Positions 29,290-39,307 of a DNA stretch of 64,000 bases are shown in pieces (within the stretch, counting starts at the first letter, position 1; every line of letters starts with the position of its first letter). The notes under the pieces were generated by a model that worked only from the letters and a program-made list of their open reading frames with translations, had not been told where the DNA came from and did not search any database. The position numbers were made by a program, and so were the translations under genes. Where the stretch lies: NCBI RefSeq assembly GCF_014200015.1, contig NZ_JACHOT010000001.1, positions 1,178,001-1,242,000 on the forward strand, given 5' to 3'. The DNA comes from Aminobacter niigataensis. Lineage in GTDB: Bacteria > Pseudomonadota > Alphaproteobacteria > Rhizobiales > Rhizobiaceae.

Positions 29290-30600
29290 ATGCCTGTCAA
29301 CGATCCCAGCCACGGTTTCTGCCGCGACTGCCTTGCCCTTCAGCGCGGCGCGGGCCCGCGCTGCCATGCCTGCGGCAGCCCTCGCCTGTTGCGCCATGCG
29401 GAGCTCTACGAACTGCATCTCGCCCATATCGACTGCGACGCGTTCTATGCGGCAGTGGAAAAACGCGACAACCCCGACCTGAAGAACAAGCCCGTCATCA
29501 TCGGCGGCGGCAAGCGCGGGGTGGTTTCGACCGCATGCTACATCGCCCGCATCCATGGGGTGCGCTCGGCGATGCCGATGTTCAAGGCGCTGGAGGCCTG
29601 CCCCGAGGCGGTGGTGGTCAAGCCCGACATGGAGAAATACGTCCGCGTCGGCCGCGAGGTGCGGGCGATGATGCAGGCACTGACGCCGCTGGTCGAGCCG
29701 ATCTCCATCGACGAGGCGTTTCTCGATCTCGACGGCACCGAGCGACTGCACGGGCTTCCCCCCGCTCTGGTCCTCGCTCGATTCGCAGCGGCCGTGGAAA
29801 AGGAAATCGGCATCACCGTCTCGGCCGGGCTGTCCTACTGCAAGTTCCTGGCCAAGATCGCCTCCGACTTCCGCAAGCCGCGCGGCTTTGCGGTCATCGG
29901 CGCGGCAGAGGCCCTGGGTTTCCTCGCGCAACAGCCGGTGACGATGATCTGGGGCGTCGGCAAGGCCTTTGCCGCGACGCTCGAACGCGATGGCATCCGC
30001 AGCATCGGCCAACTCCAGCGCATGGATCGTGGCGACTTGATGCGGCGCTACGGCACGATGGGCAGCCGGCTCTACCATCTGTCGCGTGGCCAGGACGACC
30101 GGCAGGTGTCGCCCGATCACGAAGCCAAGAGCGTCTCGGCGGAGACGACCTTCGACACCGATCTCGCGACGCCGGCCGACCTCGTGCCGGTGCTGCGCGC
30201 CCTGTCGGAGAAGGTGTCGGCGCGGCTGAAAAAGGCAGGTATCGCGGGCCGGACGGTGGTGCTGAAGCTCAAGACGCAGGATTTCAAGCTCAGGACGCGC
30301 AACCGGCAGCTTGCCGATCCGACAAGGCTCGCCGACCGCATCTTCCAGACCGGCATGCAATTGCTGGCCAGGGAAACCGACGGCACCAAATACCGCCTTC
30401 TCGGCATCGGCGTCAGCGACCTGTCGGACGACGAGCGCGCCGATCCGCCTGATCTGGTCGATGTCCAGTCACGCAAGCGCGCACTGGCGGAAGGTGCCAT
30501 CGACGTGTTGCGCGGCAAGTTCGGCAGGCAAGCGGTCGAGACCGGCTACACCTTCGGCAAGGGCCGCAACACCCGCCCGCCGGAACCGCTGGACGACTAG
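29290..30600 (+). CDS. dinB: DNA polymerase IV with N-terminal zinc ribbon
   Basis: A 436-residue Y-family translesion polymerase. An N-terminal CxxC...CxxC ribbon (C11, C14, C25, C28) precedes the catalytic core. The metal-binding residues are D48 in [13 protein letters not shown] and D141-E142 in SIDEAFLDL. The little-finger domain lies in the last about 120 residues, followed by a polar tail [11 protein letters not shown]. The ATG at 29290 is preferred because the upstream ATG (29272) lies inside the SOS box. An AAGG site lies just before it. Induction by DNA damage through LexA is strongly suggested. Confidence 0.92.
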   Translation: MPVNDPSHGFCRDCLALQRGAGPRCHACGSPRLLRHAELYELHLAHIDCDAFYAAVEKRDNPDLKNKPVIIGGGKRGVVSTACYIARIHGVRSAMPMFKALEACPEAVVVKPDMEKYVRVGREVRAMMQALTPLVEPISIDEAFLDLDGTERLHGLPPALVLARFAAAVEKEIGITVSAGLSYCKFLAKIASDFRKPRGFAVIGAAEALGFLAQQPVTMIWGVGKAFAATLERDGIRSIGQLQRMDRGDLMRRYGTMGSRLYHLSRGQDDRQVSPDHEAKSVSAETTFDTDLATPADLVPVLRALSEKVSARLKKAGIAGRTVVLKLKTQDFKLRTRNRQLADPTRLADRIFQTGMQLLARETDGTKYRLLGIGVSDLSDDERADPPDLVDVQSRKRALAEGAIDVLRGKFGRQAVETGYTFGKGRNTRPPEPLDD

Positions 30601-30635
30601 CTTCCGCAGTGCGCCTTTGGCGTCTGAAGCGCCTT

Positions 30636-30944
30636 TCAGGCCGCCTTCTGCACCGACGTCACCGTGCCCATATTGTCGACGACGCAGGTATAGCGCTGGC
30701 CGGACGCATTGAGTTCGACCTGGTACCTGGTCGCGTCCAGTTGCGACGAGCCGACCGGCAACACCTTGTCGGCGTCGACGCCAGCCGAGGTTGCGGCAGC
30801 ACTGGCGCAGGTGAGTTGCAGGTCGGCGGGTGCTGTCTGCACGGTGGTTCGCGCCATGTCCTGCGGTTCTGGCGCGGTGGAACTGCAACCGGCAGCAGCA
30901 AGTCCGGTCAGCAAGGCAGTGGCGGCAAGATGGATCGTTCGCAT
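30636..30944 (-). CDS. Small lipoprotein, 102 aa
   Basis: A 102-residue protein starting MRTIHLAATALLTGLAAAGC. The lipobox LAAAGC puts the lipid on Cys20. A short Thr/Ala-rich linker follows, then about 60 residues with two cysteines (LTCASAA and YTCVVDN), likely a disulfide, and a strand-rich end YQVELNASGQRYTCVV. GAGGGGAC precedes the ATG. Function unknown. Confidence 0.75.
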   Translation of the reverse strand: MRTIHLAATALLTGLAAAGCSSTAPEPQDMARTTVQTAPADLQLTCASAAATSAGVDADKVLPVGSSQLDATRYQVELNASGQRYTCVVDNMGTVTSVQKAA

Positions 30945-30983
30945 TTCGTCCCCTCGTTCCATGCGTCTGGTCGTTGAGAGGGA

Positions 30984-31664
30984 TCACACCCCCTTGTAGA
31001 GCGCAGCCCCTTGCATCAGCACCACGACCTTGGCGCCCACCCGCACCTGCGCATGCAGGTCGACAATGTCGTCATTGTTCATGCGGATACAACCAGACGA
31101 CACGTCGAGGCCGATCGTCCACGGTTCCGGCGTTCCATGGATGCGGTAGATGGTGTCCTGGTCGCCCTGGTAGAGGTAGAGCGCACGTGCGCCGAGCGGA
31201 TTGTCGGGACCGCCCGGCATGCCGCCGGCAAACTTGGCGGCGTTCGGATCGCGCGCAACCATCTCGGCCGGCGGCGTCCAGGTTGGCCATTCGGCGGTGC
31301 GGCCGACGCGCACGATGCCGGCCCAGCCAAAGCCGTCGCGACCGACACCGATGCCGTAGCGCACGGCCTTGAGACCGGGCAGCACGAGATAGAGGAAGTG
31401 CTGGTTGCCATCTATGATGATCGTTCCCGGCTTCTCCGCCGTGCGGAACGTCACGATCTGTCGGCGAAACGCATCAGGCACCTGGCCGTGGGCGGCGTAA
31501 TACTGCCGCGCCTTCTTGCGGTCGTAGTTGATCCATTTGTGCGTCTTCGGGTCGAATATCTGCGTCGTCGGGCCTACCTGCGCCAATGCCGCTCCGAGCC
31601 CCACAGCCATGAACAGGGCCGCGACCCAACCCAGCCTTCCGCGCAGACGCGACATCCCTGCCAT
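30984..31664 (-). CDS. L,D-transpeptidase (YkuD domain)
   Basis: A 226-residue exported enzyme that cross-links peptidoglycan or attaches proteins to it. A signal anchor spans about 8-29 (ends LAQV). The YkuD domain has H176 in HGTPEPW and the catalytic Cys192 in SSGCIRMNN. The ATG at 31664 (MAGMSRLRG) follows AAGGGTGAGG; the Met three codons on is also possible. It sits 32 bases downstream of the binding-protein gene and may share its transcript. Confidence 0.9.
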   Translation of the reverse strand: MAGMSRLRGRLGWVAALFMAVGLGAALAQVGPTTQIFDPKTHKWINYDRKKARQYYAAHGQVPDAFRRQIVTFRTAEKPGTIIIDGNQHFLYLVLPGLKAVRYGIGVGRDGFGWAGIVRVGRTAEWPTWTPPAEMVARDPNAAKFAGGMPGGPDNPLGARALYLYQGDQDTIYRIHGTPEPWTIGLDVSSGCIRMNNDDIVDLHAQVRVGAKVVVLMQGAALYKGV

Positions 31665-31696
31665 GCACCTCACCCTTGTTTAGGTTTCGACCGGCA

Positions 31697-32650
31697 TCAC
31701 TGCAGCCATCCCTTGACGCGTTCTTCGTGGGTCGCCACCCATTGCTCGGCAAACTTCGCCGGATCCTGCCGCTCGACTTCCAGCGCGTAGCCCATGGCAG
31801 TCACTTCGTCGGCGTTGAAATCGACCTTGTCGAGGAACCTGGCCACCGCAGGCAGGCGCTTGGACAGCGAGGAAGCATAAGCCAGGCTGAAGCTCGACGG
31901 CTTCCAGGCCACCGGCGCGTCCGACTTCGACAGCCAGAGCGGATCGTCGGCCTGCAAAACCACCTTCCATTTCGCTGGATCGAATGCCGGCTCGCTCAGC
32001 TGCTTGATCTGGTGAAGCTGAAAGACATGGTGTGGACTGTAGCAATAGAAGACGATCGGCTTGTCGGTCGCGACAGCCGCATCAACCGCCGACATGCCGA
32101 CTTCTTCTGGCATTTCCAGCAGCGTCATGGTTTCGGCATAGCCGTAGCTCTTGGCACGGATGCGTTCGACATCGGTCGACAGCCAGCCGCGCGCGCCGAT
32201 CCACATCTCGCCCTTGCCGTCGCCGTCGGTATCGAAGAGCCTGGCCTTGGCAGGGTCCTTCAGATCCACAACGTCGCGTACGCCATGCTCGTCATAGGTC
32301 TTCTGCGTGACGCACAAACCCTGCGTCGCCGATACATCGTGGCTGCTGAGATGGATGGTGCCGCGGTCGGTGGCGTATTTCTGGATCAAGGGATCGAAAT
32401 TCGGGCGCCAGACTTCCGGGTAGACATCGACCGTGCCCGCATCCATTCCGGAGAACGCGATCAACGTCCCCATCTCGGCGACGTCGACCTCGAGACCGAG
32501 CGATTTCTCCAGCGCTGCCTTGATGATATTCGCAGCCGCCTGTCCGGAAGGCCAATTCGGCATTGCCACGACAAGATCGGCGGCATGTGCCTGGAGAATG
32601 CCTCCCACAAGCACAGCCGTAGCGCAGACACCTCCCAACAGGGTCTTCAT
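31697..32650 (-). CDS. Glycine-betaine/choline-type substrate-binding protein (OpuAC)
   Basis: A 317-residue periplasmic binding protein with a 24-residue signal peptide ending AHAADL. The mature part is the OpuAC fold: MPNWPSGQAAANIIKAALEK, GLEVDVAEMGT, DVYPEVWRPNFD, and late APVAWKPSSF with the aromatic residues expected to cage a quaternary ammonium. No ABC permease or ATPase gene lies nearby, so it is an orphan in this window and may work with a transporter elsewhere. The L,D-transpeptidase gene follows closely. Confidence 0.88.
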   Translation of the reverse strand: MKTLLGGVCATAVLVGGILQAHAADLVVAMPNWPSGQAAANIIKAALEKSLGLEVDVAEMGTLIAFSGMDAGTVDVYPEVWRPNFDPLIQKYATDRGTIHLSSHDVSATQGLCVTQKTYDEHGVRDVVDLKDPAKARLFDTDGDGKGEMWIGARGWLSTDVERIRAKSYGYAETMTLLEMPEEVGMSAVDAAVATDKPIVFYCYSPHHVFQLHQIKQLSEPAFDPAKWKVVLQADDPLWLSKSDAPVAWKPSSFSLAYASSLSKRLPAVARFLDKVDFNADEVTAMGYALEVERQDPAKFAEQWVATHEERVKGWLQ

Positions 32651-32753
32651 CTTGACCGCTAGCCTCGTTTCCGCTGGCAGCAGGCTCTATTCATCGGGCG
32701 TTGAAGTCAAGCGAAGTTACTCGCCCGGACGACCTTCAAGTTAGACAGGGATA

Positions 32754-33764
32754 TTAGACGGGTTCACCCTCGATGAGGCTGATGCGTGGGCCGGCGTCGA
32801 AGACATTCGTCAAACGGAAACCAGAGGCGACGTAGAGACTTGCGAACTCGTCCCGGGTTCGCTCCTGCCCGCCGGGCACCGCCAGCATGTTAAGATCGGC
32901 TAACTTGGCCCTCGCACCTTCATTTGGCGGGGCCAGCACCGCGTCCAGCACGAGCAGCTTGCCGTCAGGCCGGATCGCCCTGCGGCAGCATTTCAGGACG
33001 GCAATCGAGCGTTCGTCGTCCCAATCGTGCAGGATCCATTTCATCACATGGGCGTCCGCCCCCTCGGGCACTGCGAGGAAAAAGTCGCCGCCGACCACCT
33101 GGCAGCGTTCGGCCACGGACGCCGTCTGCAGCACAGCTCTCGCGCCTTCCACCACCTGTGGTTGATCGAACAGGATTCCGCGCTGCAATGGGTTGCGTAA
33201 CAGTATGGCGGCAAGCAGCGCGCCCTGCCCGCCGCCGACATCCATGACGACCTCGAACCTGCTGAAATCATATGCCGCCAGCACCGCCGCAGCGACAGCG
33301 GGCACGAAGGACGACATCGCCCGGTCGAAGATCAGGGATTCCTCGGGATGGTCGATGCGATACTGCCAGACGCCTGTCCCATGGGCATGGGCGAAGGCAT
33401 TTTCGCCGGTGCGCACGCTGTGCAGGAGTTCGCTCCAGGCGTCGCGGTAGTAGGATCGCCCGACCATGCGCGCCCAAGGCGCGACGGAATGCTCGACATC
33501 GGAACGCAGGCCCGCTCCAAGACTGGTGAGTGAAAACCGGCGTGCGTCGCCTTCATGCAGCACGCCAACGGAGGCCAGCGCGCGCAGAAGCCGGTAGAGG
33601 GATTGTGGATGTGCAGAGGTGGCTTCGGCCAGGTCGTCGCTGGACCGGACGCCCGACGCCAGATGATCGGCAATGCCAAGCGTTGCCGCAACGCAGATCG
33701 CCTGGGACACCTGGTACCCGTTCACCATCTGCATAAGCTGTGATGCGGCGGCCTTCTCGTCCAT
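32754..33764 (-). CDS. O-methyltransferase family protein
   Basis: A 336-residue SAM-dependent methyltransferase of the O-methyltransferase-2 type. The N-terminal dimerisation/winged-helix domain includes LADHLASGVRSSDDLAEAT-like spacing (GIADHLASGVRSSDDL near 30). The SAM-binding glycine loop is VMDVGGGQGALLAAILL near residue 176, and the catalytic His is in MKWILHDWDDE. Relatives methylate hydroxyneurosporene or small phenolics, but no pigment genes are nearby, so the substrate is open. It stands alone between the binding protein and dnaE. Confidence 0.85.
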   Translation of the reverse strand: MDEKAAASQLMQMVNGYQVSQAICVAATLGIADHLASGVRSSDDLAEATSAHPQSLYRLLRALASVGVLHEGDARRFSLTSLGAGLRSDVEHSVAPWARMVGRSYYRDAWSELLHSVRTGENAFAHAHGTGVWQYRIDHPEESLIFDRAMSSFVPAVAAAVLAAYDFSRFEVVMDVGGGQGALLAAILLRNPLQRGILFDQPQVVEGARAVLQTASVAERCQVVGGDFFLAVPEGADAHVMKWILHDWDDERSIAVLKCCRRAIRPDGKLLVLDAVLAPPNEGARAKLADLNMLAVPGGQERTRDEFASLYVASGFRLTNVFDAGPRISLIEGEPV

Positions 33765-33939
33765 GACGAAGCCTCAAGTGCCTGGTGCTTCCCCGATGCA
33801 ATCGTTCAAAGCGGTTCTGGCTGGTTTGCACAGCCCAGCAAGCGGCATGCACTGCAGGTGAGAGGCGCCTAGAATACCAGCAGGGATTGTTCGCCGCAAC
33901 GCGCTACAATCTTGCGCACCAGTAGGCAGCAGGCGTGAC

Positions 33940-36900
33940 CTAGACCAGTTCGACCTCGACCACGCCAGGCACCGCCCGCATGGCCGATGCGATCGAAGGC
34001 GTGATGCGGTAGCGGTTGGGCAGTTCGATCTCGATCTCGCCCTGGGCGTCGCCTTTCAGCACGATGAAACTGACCTCGCCTTCGCCGCGGGTCGTAAGCT
34101 GATTGGAGAGCATATTCAGCGGTGCTGCGTCGCGCACGAAGATGCGCAATGTCTTCTGCACGCGGCTGGCCTCATCTTCCAGCGACTGCACCGTCTGGAT
34201 GCGCAGGTTGACGCCCTCGGGCCGATCTTCGGCGGCAACGGTGATGACCACCGACTTGCCCGGTTCGAGCAGGTCGCGGTACTGCGCCAGCGCCTCCGAA
34301 AACAGCACCGACTCATATTGGCCGGAGACGTCGGAGAACTGGACGACGCCCATCTTGTTGCCGGTCTTGGTCTTGCGCTCCTGCTTGGTCGTTACCGTGC
34401 CGGCAAGCCGGCCAGCTGTGGCGCCACGCTTCACCGCTGCGGCGAAATCGGTCCAGTTCTGCACGCGCATCTTTTCGAGCGCCGATTTGTATTCGTCGAG
34501 CGGATGCGCCGAGAGATAGAAACCAACGACCTGGAACTCTCGGTGCAAACGGTCGGCCGGCAACCATGCATCGGCCTGCGGCAGGTGCAGCACGGGCGCC
34601 TGACCCGAAAAGGCGCTGCCGAAAATATCCGATTGGCCAAGCGTGGCGTTTTCGTGCGCCAGCGAGGCGAGGCCCATCATGCGCTCAATGCCGGCCATCA
34701 AGGCCGCGCGATCGTGGCCGAAGCAATCGAACGCACCGGCCATGATCAGGCTTTCGAAAACACGCTTGCCGACGGTCTTCGGATCGATGCGCTCGCAGAA
34801 ATCGGCGAGGCTGGCGAAAGGCTTTTCCATCCGCTTGGCAACGATATGTTGGACCGCCGCTTCGCCGACGCCCTTGATGGCGGCCAGCGAATAGAAGATT
34901 TTCTTTTCGCCGACCTCGAAGTCGCGGAAACTGGTCATGACGGACGGCGGCACGACATCGATGCCGAGGCGCATGGCGTCCTGGCGGAAGTCGTTGAGCT
35001 TGTCGGTGTTCGACATATCGTAGGTCATCGAGGCCGCGAGGAACTCGACCGGATAGTGCGCCTTCAGATACGCCGTCTGGTAGGAAACAATGGCGTAGGC
35101 TGCGGCGTGCGACTTGTTGAAGCCGTAGTCGGCGAACTTGGCAAGCAGATCGAAGATCGCATTGGACTGGGGCTTGGAGACGCCCTTTTCCATCGAACCG
35201 GTGACGAAGCGCTCGCGCTGCTTGTCCATCTCGGCGCGGATCTTCTTGCCCATGGCGCGGCGCAGAAGGTCGGCTTCACCGAGCGAATAGCCCGACAGCT
35301 CCTGGGCGATCTGCATCACCTGTTCCTGGTAGACGATGACCCCTTGGGTCTCCTTCACCAGATGGTCGATCATCGGATGGATCGAGGCGATCTCCTCGTC
35401 GCCGTGCTTGCGGGCGTTGTAGGTCGGGATGTTCTCCATCGGGCCCGGGCGATAGAGCGCCACCAAGGCGATGATGTCCTCGACGCGATCGGGCTTCATG
35501 CCGATCAGCGCCTTGCGCATGCCGGCACTTTCAACCTGGAAGATGCCGACCGTCTCGCCGCGCGACAGCATGGCATAGGTCAGCGGATCGTCGAGCGGGA
35601 TCAGCGCGAGGTCGATGTCGACGCCGCGCCGGCTGATGAACTGCAGCGCCTTCTGCAACACCGTCAGCGTCTTCAGGCCGAGGAAGTCGAACTTCACCAG
35701 GCCGGCCTGCTCGACATATTTCATGTTGAACTGGGTGACCGGCATGTCCGAACGCGGGTCGCGGTACATCGGCACCAGTTCGGACAGCGGGCGGTCGCCG
35801 ATGACGATGCCGGCGGCGTGCGTCGAGGCGTGGCGGTAGAGCCCTTCGAGCTTCTGCGCCATGTCGAGCAGCGTCTGGACGATCGGCTCGCGCTCGGCCT
35901 CTTCGGCAAAGCGCGGCTCGCCCTCGATGGCCTGGCCGAGCGTCACCGGGTTGGCTGGGTTCTGCGGCACCATCTTGCACAGCTTGTCGACCTGGCCGTA
36001 GGGCATCTGCAGCACCCGTCCGACGTCGCGCAGCACGGCGCGCGCCTGCAGCGTTCCGAAGGTGATGATCTGGCCAACCTGGTCGCGGCCGTATTTGGCC
36101 TGGACATAGCGGATGACCTCTTCGCGCCGGTCCTGGCAGAAGTCGATGTCGAAGTCCGGCATCGAGACGCGGTCGGGGTTGAGGAAGCGCTCGAACAGCA
36201 GCGAAAAACGCAGCGGATCGACGTCGGTGATGGTGAGCGCATAGGCGACGAGCGAGCCCGCGCCCGAGCCGCGGCCCGGGCCGACCGGAATGCCCTGCAC
36301 CTTCGCCCACTTGATGAAGTCCGCAACGATCAGGAAGTAGCCGGGGAATTTCATGCGCTCGATGATGCCGAGCTCGTATTCCAGGCGTTCCTTGTACTGC
36401 TCCGGCGTATAGCCCTCGGCCAGGCCGCGCGATTCAAGCCGCATGGCAAGGCCGTCATGGGCCTGCCGGGTCAGTTCGGCCGCTTCGGCTGCAACGGCGG
36501 CGTCGGCGTCGGCAATGTCGCCCCCGGTGAAGCGCGGCAGGATCGGATTGCGGTTCTTGGGATAATACGAGCAGCGCCGGGCAATCTCGACCGTATTGTC
36601 GATCGCTTCGGGCAGATCGGCAAAAAGCTCCGACATCTCCTTCTGGGACTTGAGGAAATTGTCAGGGGTCAGCCTGCGCCTGTTGTCTTCGGCAACCACC
36701 GAACCCTCGGCGATGGCGATCAGCGCGTCGTGCGCCTCATAGTCGGCGCGGGTCGGGAAGAAAGCCTCGTTTGTCGCCACCAGCGGCAGGCGGTGACGGT
36801 AGGCCAGCTCGATGGTCGCTGCCTCGACACCCCGATCGTAGCCGGCCACGCGTTCCAGCTCGACATAAAGCCGGTCGCCGAACATTGCCTGCAAGCCCAG

Positions 36901-37470
36901 AAGCCGGGCTTCGGCGAGGACCTGGTGATCGCTCCTGATCGCCGTGCCGATCGGCCCCCGCGGCCCGCCGGTCAGACAGATGATGCCGTCCGCCAGCCCG
37001 GCGACCCAGTCGAGCTTGGCATGCACCGGTTCGCCATTGGGCGTTTCGAGATAGAGCCGGCTGACAAGCCGCACGAGGTTGGCATACCCTGCCTCGGTGG
37101 CGGCGATCAGTACGATCGGGAGAAGGTCCAGCGCCTGCTTGAACACGGGTCCGCGCTGGCTGGAATCGGCAGTCTCGGCGAAGTCGACGTCGACTTGGCA
37201 ACCGACCAGCGGCTGCACGCCGTCCTTGGTTGCCTTCTGAGCAAATTCCAGCGCGCCGAACAAATTGTTGCTGTCGGCCACTGCGATTGCCGGCGCGGCA
37301 TCCTTCACGGCATGTCCGACGACCTTGCCGAGCGGCAACGCGCCTTCGAGCAGAGAATAGGCGGAATGAACGCGCAGGTGAATGAACGTCCTTGCGGAAG
37401 CCTCTGGCTTTGCTTCTGCTTTTAGCGCTTCACGCTTTAGGGGATCGCGCGGGAGCCGTTCACTCGACAT
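33940..37470 (-). CDS. dnaE: DNA polymerase III subunit alpha
   Basis: A 1176-residue replicative polymerase catalytic subunit. The PHP domain starts with FIHLRVHSAYSLLEGAL near residue 30. The polymerase palm has the Asp triad within SMPDFDIDFCQDRREE near 435, and GPGRGSGAGSLVAYALTITD is the fingers signature. The C-terminal part has an OB fold and short acidic end. Length and motifs match the essential DnaE1 rather than the error-prone DnaE2/ImuC. It is divergent from the class III alcohol dehydrogenase gene, 221 bases away. Confidence 0.95.
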   Translation of the reverse strand: MSSERLPRDPLKREALKAEAKPEASARTFIHLRVHSAYSLLEGALPLGKVVGHAVKDAAPAIAVADSNNLFGALEFAQKATKDGVQPLVGCQVDVDFAETADSSQRGPVFKQALDLLPIVLIAATEAGYANLVRLVSRLYLETPNGEPVHAKLDWVAGLADGIICLTGGPRGPIGTAIRSDHQVLAEARLLGLQAMFGDRLYVELERVAGYDRGVEAATIELAYRHRLPLVATNEAFFPTRADYEAHDALIAIAEGSVVAEDNRRRLTPDNFLKSQKEMSELFADLPEAIDNTVEIARRCSYYPKNRNPILPRFTGGDIADADAAVAAEAAELTRQAHDGLAMRLESRGLAEGYTPEQYKERLEYELGIIERMKFPGYFLIVADFIKWAKVQGIPVGPGRGSGAGSLVAYALTITDVDPLRFSLLFERFLNPDRVSMPDFDIDFCQDRREEVIRYVQAKYGRDQVGQIITFGTLQARAVLRDVGRVLQMPYGQVDKLCKMVPQNPANPVTLGQAIEGEPRFAEEAEREPIVQTLLDMAQKLEGLYRHASTHAAGIVIGDRPLSELVPMYRDPRSDMPVTQFNMKYVEQAGLVKFDFLGLKTLTVLQKALQFISRRGVDIDLALIPLDDPLTYAMLSRGETVGIFQVESAGMRKALIGMKPDRVEDIIALVALYRPGPMENIPTYNARKHGDEEIASIHPMIDHLVKETQGVIVYQEQVMQIAQELSGYSLGEADLLRRAMGKKIRAEMDKQRERFVTGSMEKGVSKPQSNAIFDLLAKFADYGFNKSHAAAYAIVSYQTAYLKAHYPVEFLAASMTYDMSNTDKLNDFRQDAMRLGIDVVPPSVMTSFRDFEVGEKKIFYSLAAIKGVGEAAVQHIVAKRMEKPFASLADFCERIDPKTVGKRVFESLIMAGAFDCFGHDRAALMAGIERMMGLASLAHENATLGQSDIFGSAFSGQAPVLHLPQADAWLPADRLHREFQVVGFYLSAHPLDEYKSALEKMRVQNWTDFAAAVKRGATAGRLAGTVTTKQERKTKTGNKMGVVQFSDVSGQYESVLFSEALAQYRDLLEPGKSVVITVAAEDRPEGVNLRIQTVQSLEDEASRVQKTLRIFVRDAAPLNMLSNQLTTRGEGEVSFIVLKGDAQGEIEIELPNRYRITPSIASAMRAVPGVVEVELV

Positions 37471-37691
37471 CGAATCGTTTGCCTTGCAAGGAAGATTTCA
37501 GCCGGCATGTTCGGCCAGGGGCGCCATCGTGTCCATCCCGCATGGGGTCACGCCGGAAACGCCTTGTGGAGGACGATGCCGAACGCCGCTTTAGCACGGT
37601 TCGGCGTCACCTTCCCGGTTGATCGCCCGGCCAAAACCTGAAACGCTGCCGCCGGATTTTTGCCCCCGAAATTACATGAAGGAACATCGCC

Positions 37692-38819
37692 ATGAAAACC
37701 CGCGCCGCAGTTGCCGTCGGAGCCGGAAAGCCGCTCGAGATCATGGAGGTGGACCTCGAAGGGCCGCGCGAGGGCGAGGTGCTGGTCGAGATCAAGGCGA
37801 CCGGCATCTGCCACACCGACGAATTCACGCTGTCGGGCGCCGATCCGGAAGGCATCTTTCCGGCGATCCTCGGCCATGAGGGTGCTGGCGTCGTCGTCGA
37901 TGTCGGCAAGGGTGTGACCTCGCTCAAGAAGGGCGATCACGTCATCCCGCTCTACACGCCCGAATGCCGCTCCTGCCCGTCCTGCCTGTCGCGGAAAACC
38001 AATCTGTGCACCGCGATCCGCTCGACGCAAGGCCAGGGCCTGATGCCGGACGGTTCGTCGCGCTTTTCGATCGGCAAGGACAAGATCTTCCACTACATGG
38101 GCTGCTCGACGTTCTCGAATTTCACCGTGCTGCCCGAGATCGCGCTGGCCAAGGTCAACCCCGACGCGCCGTTCGACAAGATCTGCTACATCGGCTGCGG
38201 CGTAACCACCGGCATCGGTGCGGTCATCAACACCGCCAAGGTCGAGATCGGCGCGACGGCCATCGTTTTCGGTCTCGGCGGCATCGGCCTCAACGTGCTG
38301 CAGGGCCTGCGCCTGGCGGGTGCCGACATGATCATCGGCGTCGACCTCAACAATGAGCGCAAGGCCTGGGGTGAAAAGTTCGGCATGACGCACTTCGTCA
38401 ATCCGAAGGAGGTCGAGGGCGACATCGTTCCCTATCTCGTCAACATGACCAAGCGGGGTGCCGACCAGATCGGCGGCGCCGACTACACCTTCGACTGCAC
38501 CGGCAACGTCAAGGTGATGCGCCAGGCGCTCGAGGCCAGCCATCGCGGCTGGGGCGAATCGATCGTCATCGGCGTCGCCGGTGCCGGCCAGGAGATCGCG
38601 ACGCGGCCGTTCCAGTTGGTCACCGGCCGGACCTGGAAGGGCACCGCCTTCGGCGGCGCGCGCGGCCGCACCGACGTGCCGAAGATCGTCGACTGGTACA
38701 TGGAGGGCAAGATCCAGATCGACCCGATGATCACGCATACGCTGAAGCTCGAGGACATCAACAAGGGTTTTGACCTGATGCATGCCGGCGAGAGCATCCG
38801 GAGCGTCGTGGTTTATTGA
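37692..38819 (+). CDS. adhC: S-(hydroxymethyl)glutathione dehydrogenase / class III alcohol dehydrogenase
   Basis: A 375-residue zinc enzyme oxidising the formaldehyde-glutathione adduct (and nitrosoglutathione). The catalytic-zinc region is ATGICHTDEFTLSG; the structural zinc cysteines are in CRSCPSCLSRKTNLC; the NAD-binding part is VFGLGGIGLNVLQG. AAGGA lies before the ATG. It heads a run of coupled plus-strand genes with an acetyltransferase, a YaiI-type protein and a DUF1345 protein. Confidence 0.95.
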   Translation: MKTRAAVAVGAGKPLEIMEVDLEGPREGEVLVEIKATGICHTDEFTLSGADPEGIFPAILGHEGAGVVVDVGKGVTSLKKGDHVIPLYTPECRSCPSCLSRKTNLCTAIRSTQGQGLMPDGSSRFSIGKDKIFHYMGCSTFSNFTVLPEIALAKVNPDAPFDKICYIGCGVTTGIGAVINTAKVEIGATAIVFGLGGIGLNVLQGLRLAGADMIIGVDLNNERKAWGEKFGMTHFVNPKEVEGDIVPYLVNMTKRGADQIGGADYTFDCTGNVKVMRQALEASHRGWGESIVIGVAGAGQEIATRPFQLVTGRTWKGTAFGGARGRTDVPKIVDWYMEGKIQIDPMITHTLKLEDINKGFDLMHAGESIRSVVVY

Positions 38820-39283
38820 TGAGCGGTGTCGCATACGAGGTCGACGTCAGGGGCCTGGACGACCTGTCTCCGCGCGACCTCTATGCGATGCTGAAAATGC
38901 GCATCGACGTCTTCGTCGTCGAGCAGAAATGCGCGTTTCCCGAACTGGACGGCAAGGACCCCGAGGCACTGCACCTCAGGCTGCTTGCCGGCAAGGAATT
39001 GCTGGCAAGCACGCGGATCATCGCCCCCACCAACAGCGACGGCCCGGCCTATATCGGCCGGGTCGTGGTTTCGCCCGACCATCGCGGCAAGCAATTGGGC
39101 GGCATGTTGATGCGCGAGTCCATCGCCGCCTGTGGGCGGCTGTTTCCCGGGCGCCCGATCGCGCTTTCGGCGCAGAGCCACCTCCAGAGGTTCTACGCGT
39201 CCTTCGGCTTCGAGACCGTGTCGGAGGAATATCTGGAAGACGATATCCCCCATATCGACATGCTCCGGCCCTTGCCTGCCTGA
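38819..39283 (+). CDS. ElaA-like GNAT N-acetyltransferase
   Basis: A 154-residue acetyltransferase related to ElaA. It starts MSGVAYEVDVRGLDDLSPRD, has LYAMLKMRIDVFVVEQKCAF (the ElaA signature), and the acetyl-CoA loop VVVSPDHRGKQLGGMLM. Its ATG overlaps the adhC stop (TGATG), so it is translationally coupled. Substrate unknown. Confidence 0.88.
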   Translation: MSGVAYEVDVRGLDDLSPRDLYAMLKMRIDVFVVEQKCAFPELDGKDPEALHLRLLAGKELLASTRIIAPTNSDGPAYIGRVVVSPDHRGKQLGGMLMRESIAACGRLFPGRPIALSAQSHLQRFYASFGFETVSEEYLEDDIPHIDMLRPLPA

Positions 39284-39307
39284 GCCTTGCGCATGCAAGG
39301 TGGTGCG

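Noticed and set aside
28632-30360. A 576-codon minus-strand frame including the GNAT gene
   Set aside because: Only the last 191 codons, from ATG 29205, look like a protein; the rest is antisense to dinB.
34318-37425. A 1035-codon open frame on the plus strand across dnaE
   Set aside because: It is antisense to a clear DNA polymerase III alpha gene, has no ribosome binding site and reads His/Arg/Asp-rich, as expected for a high-GC shadow frame.
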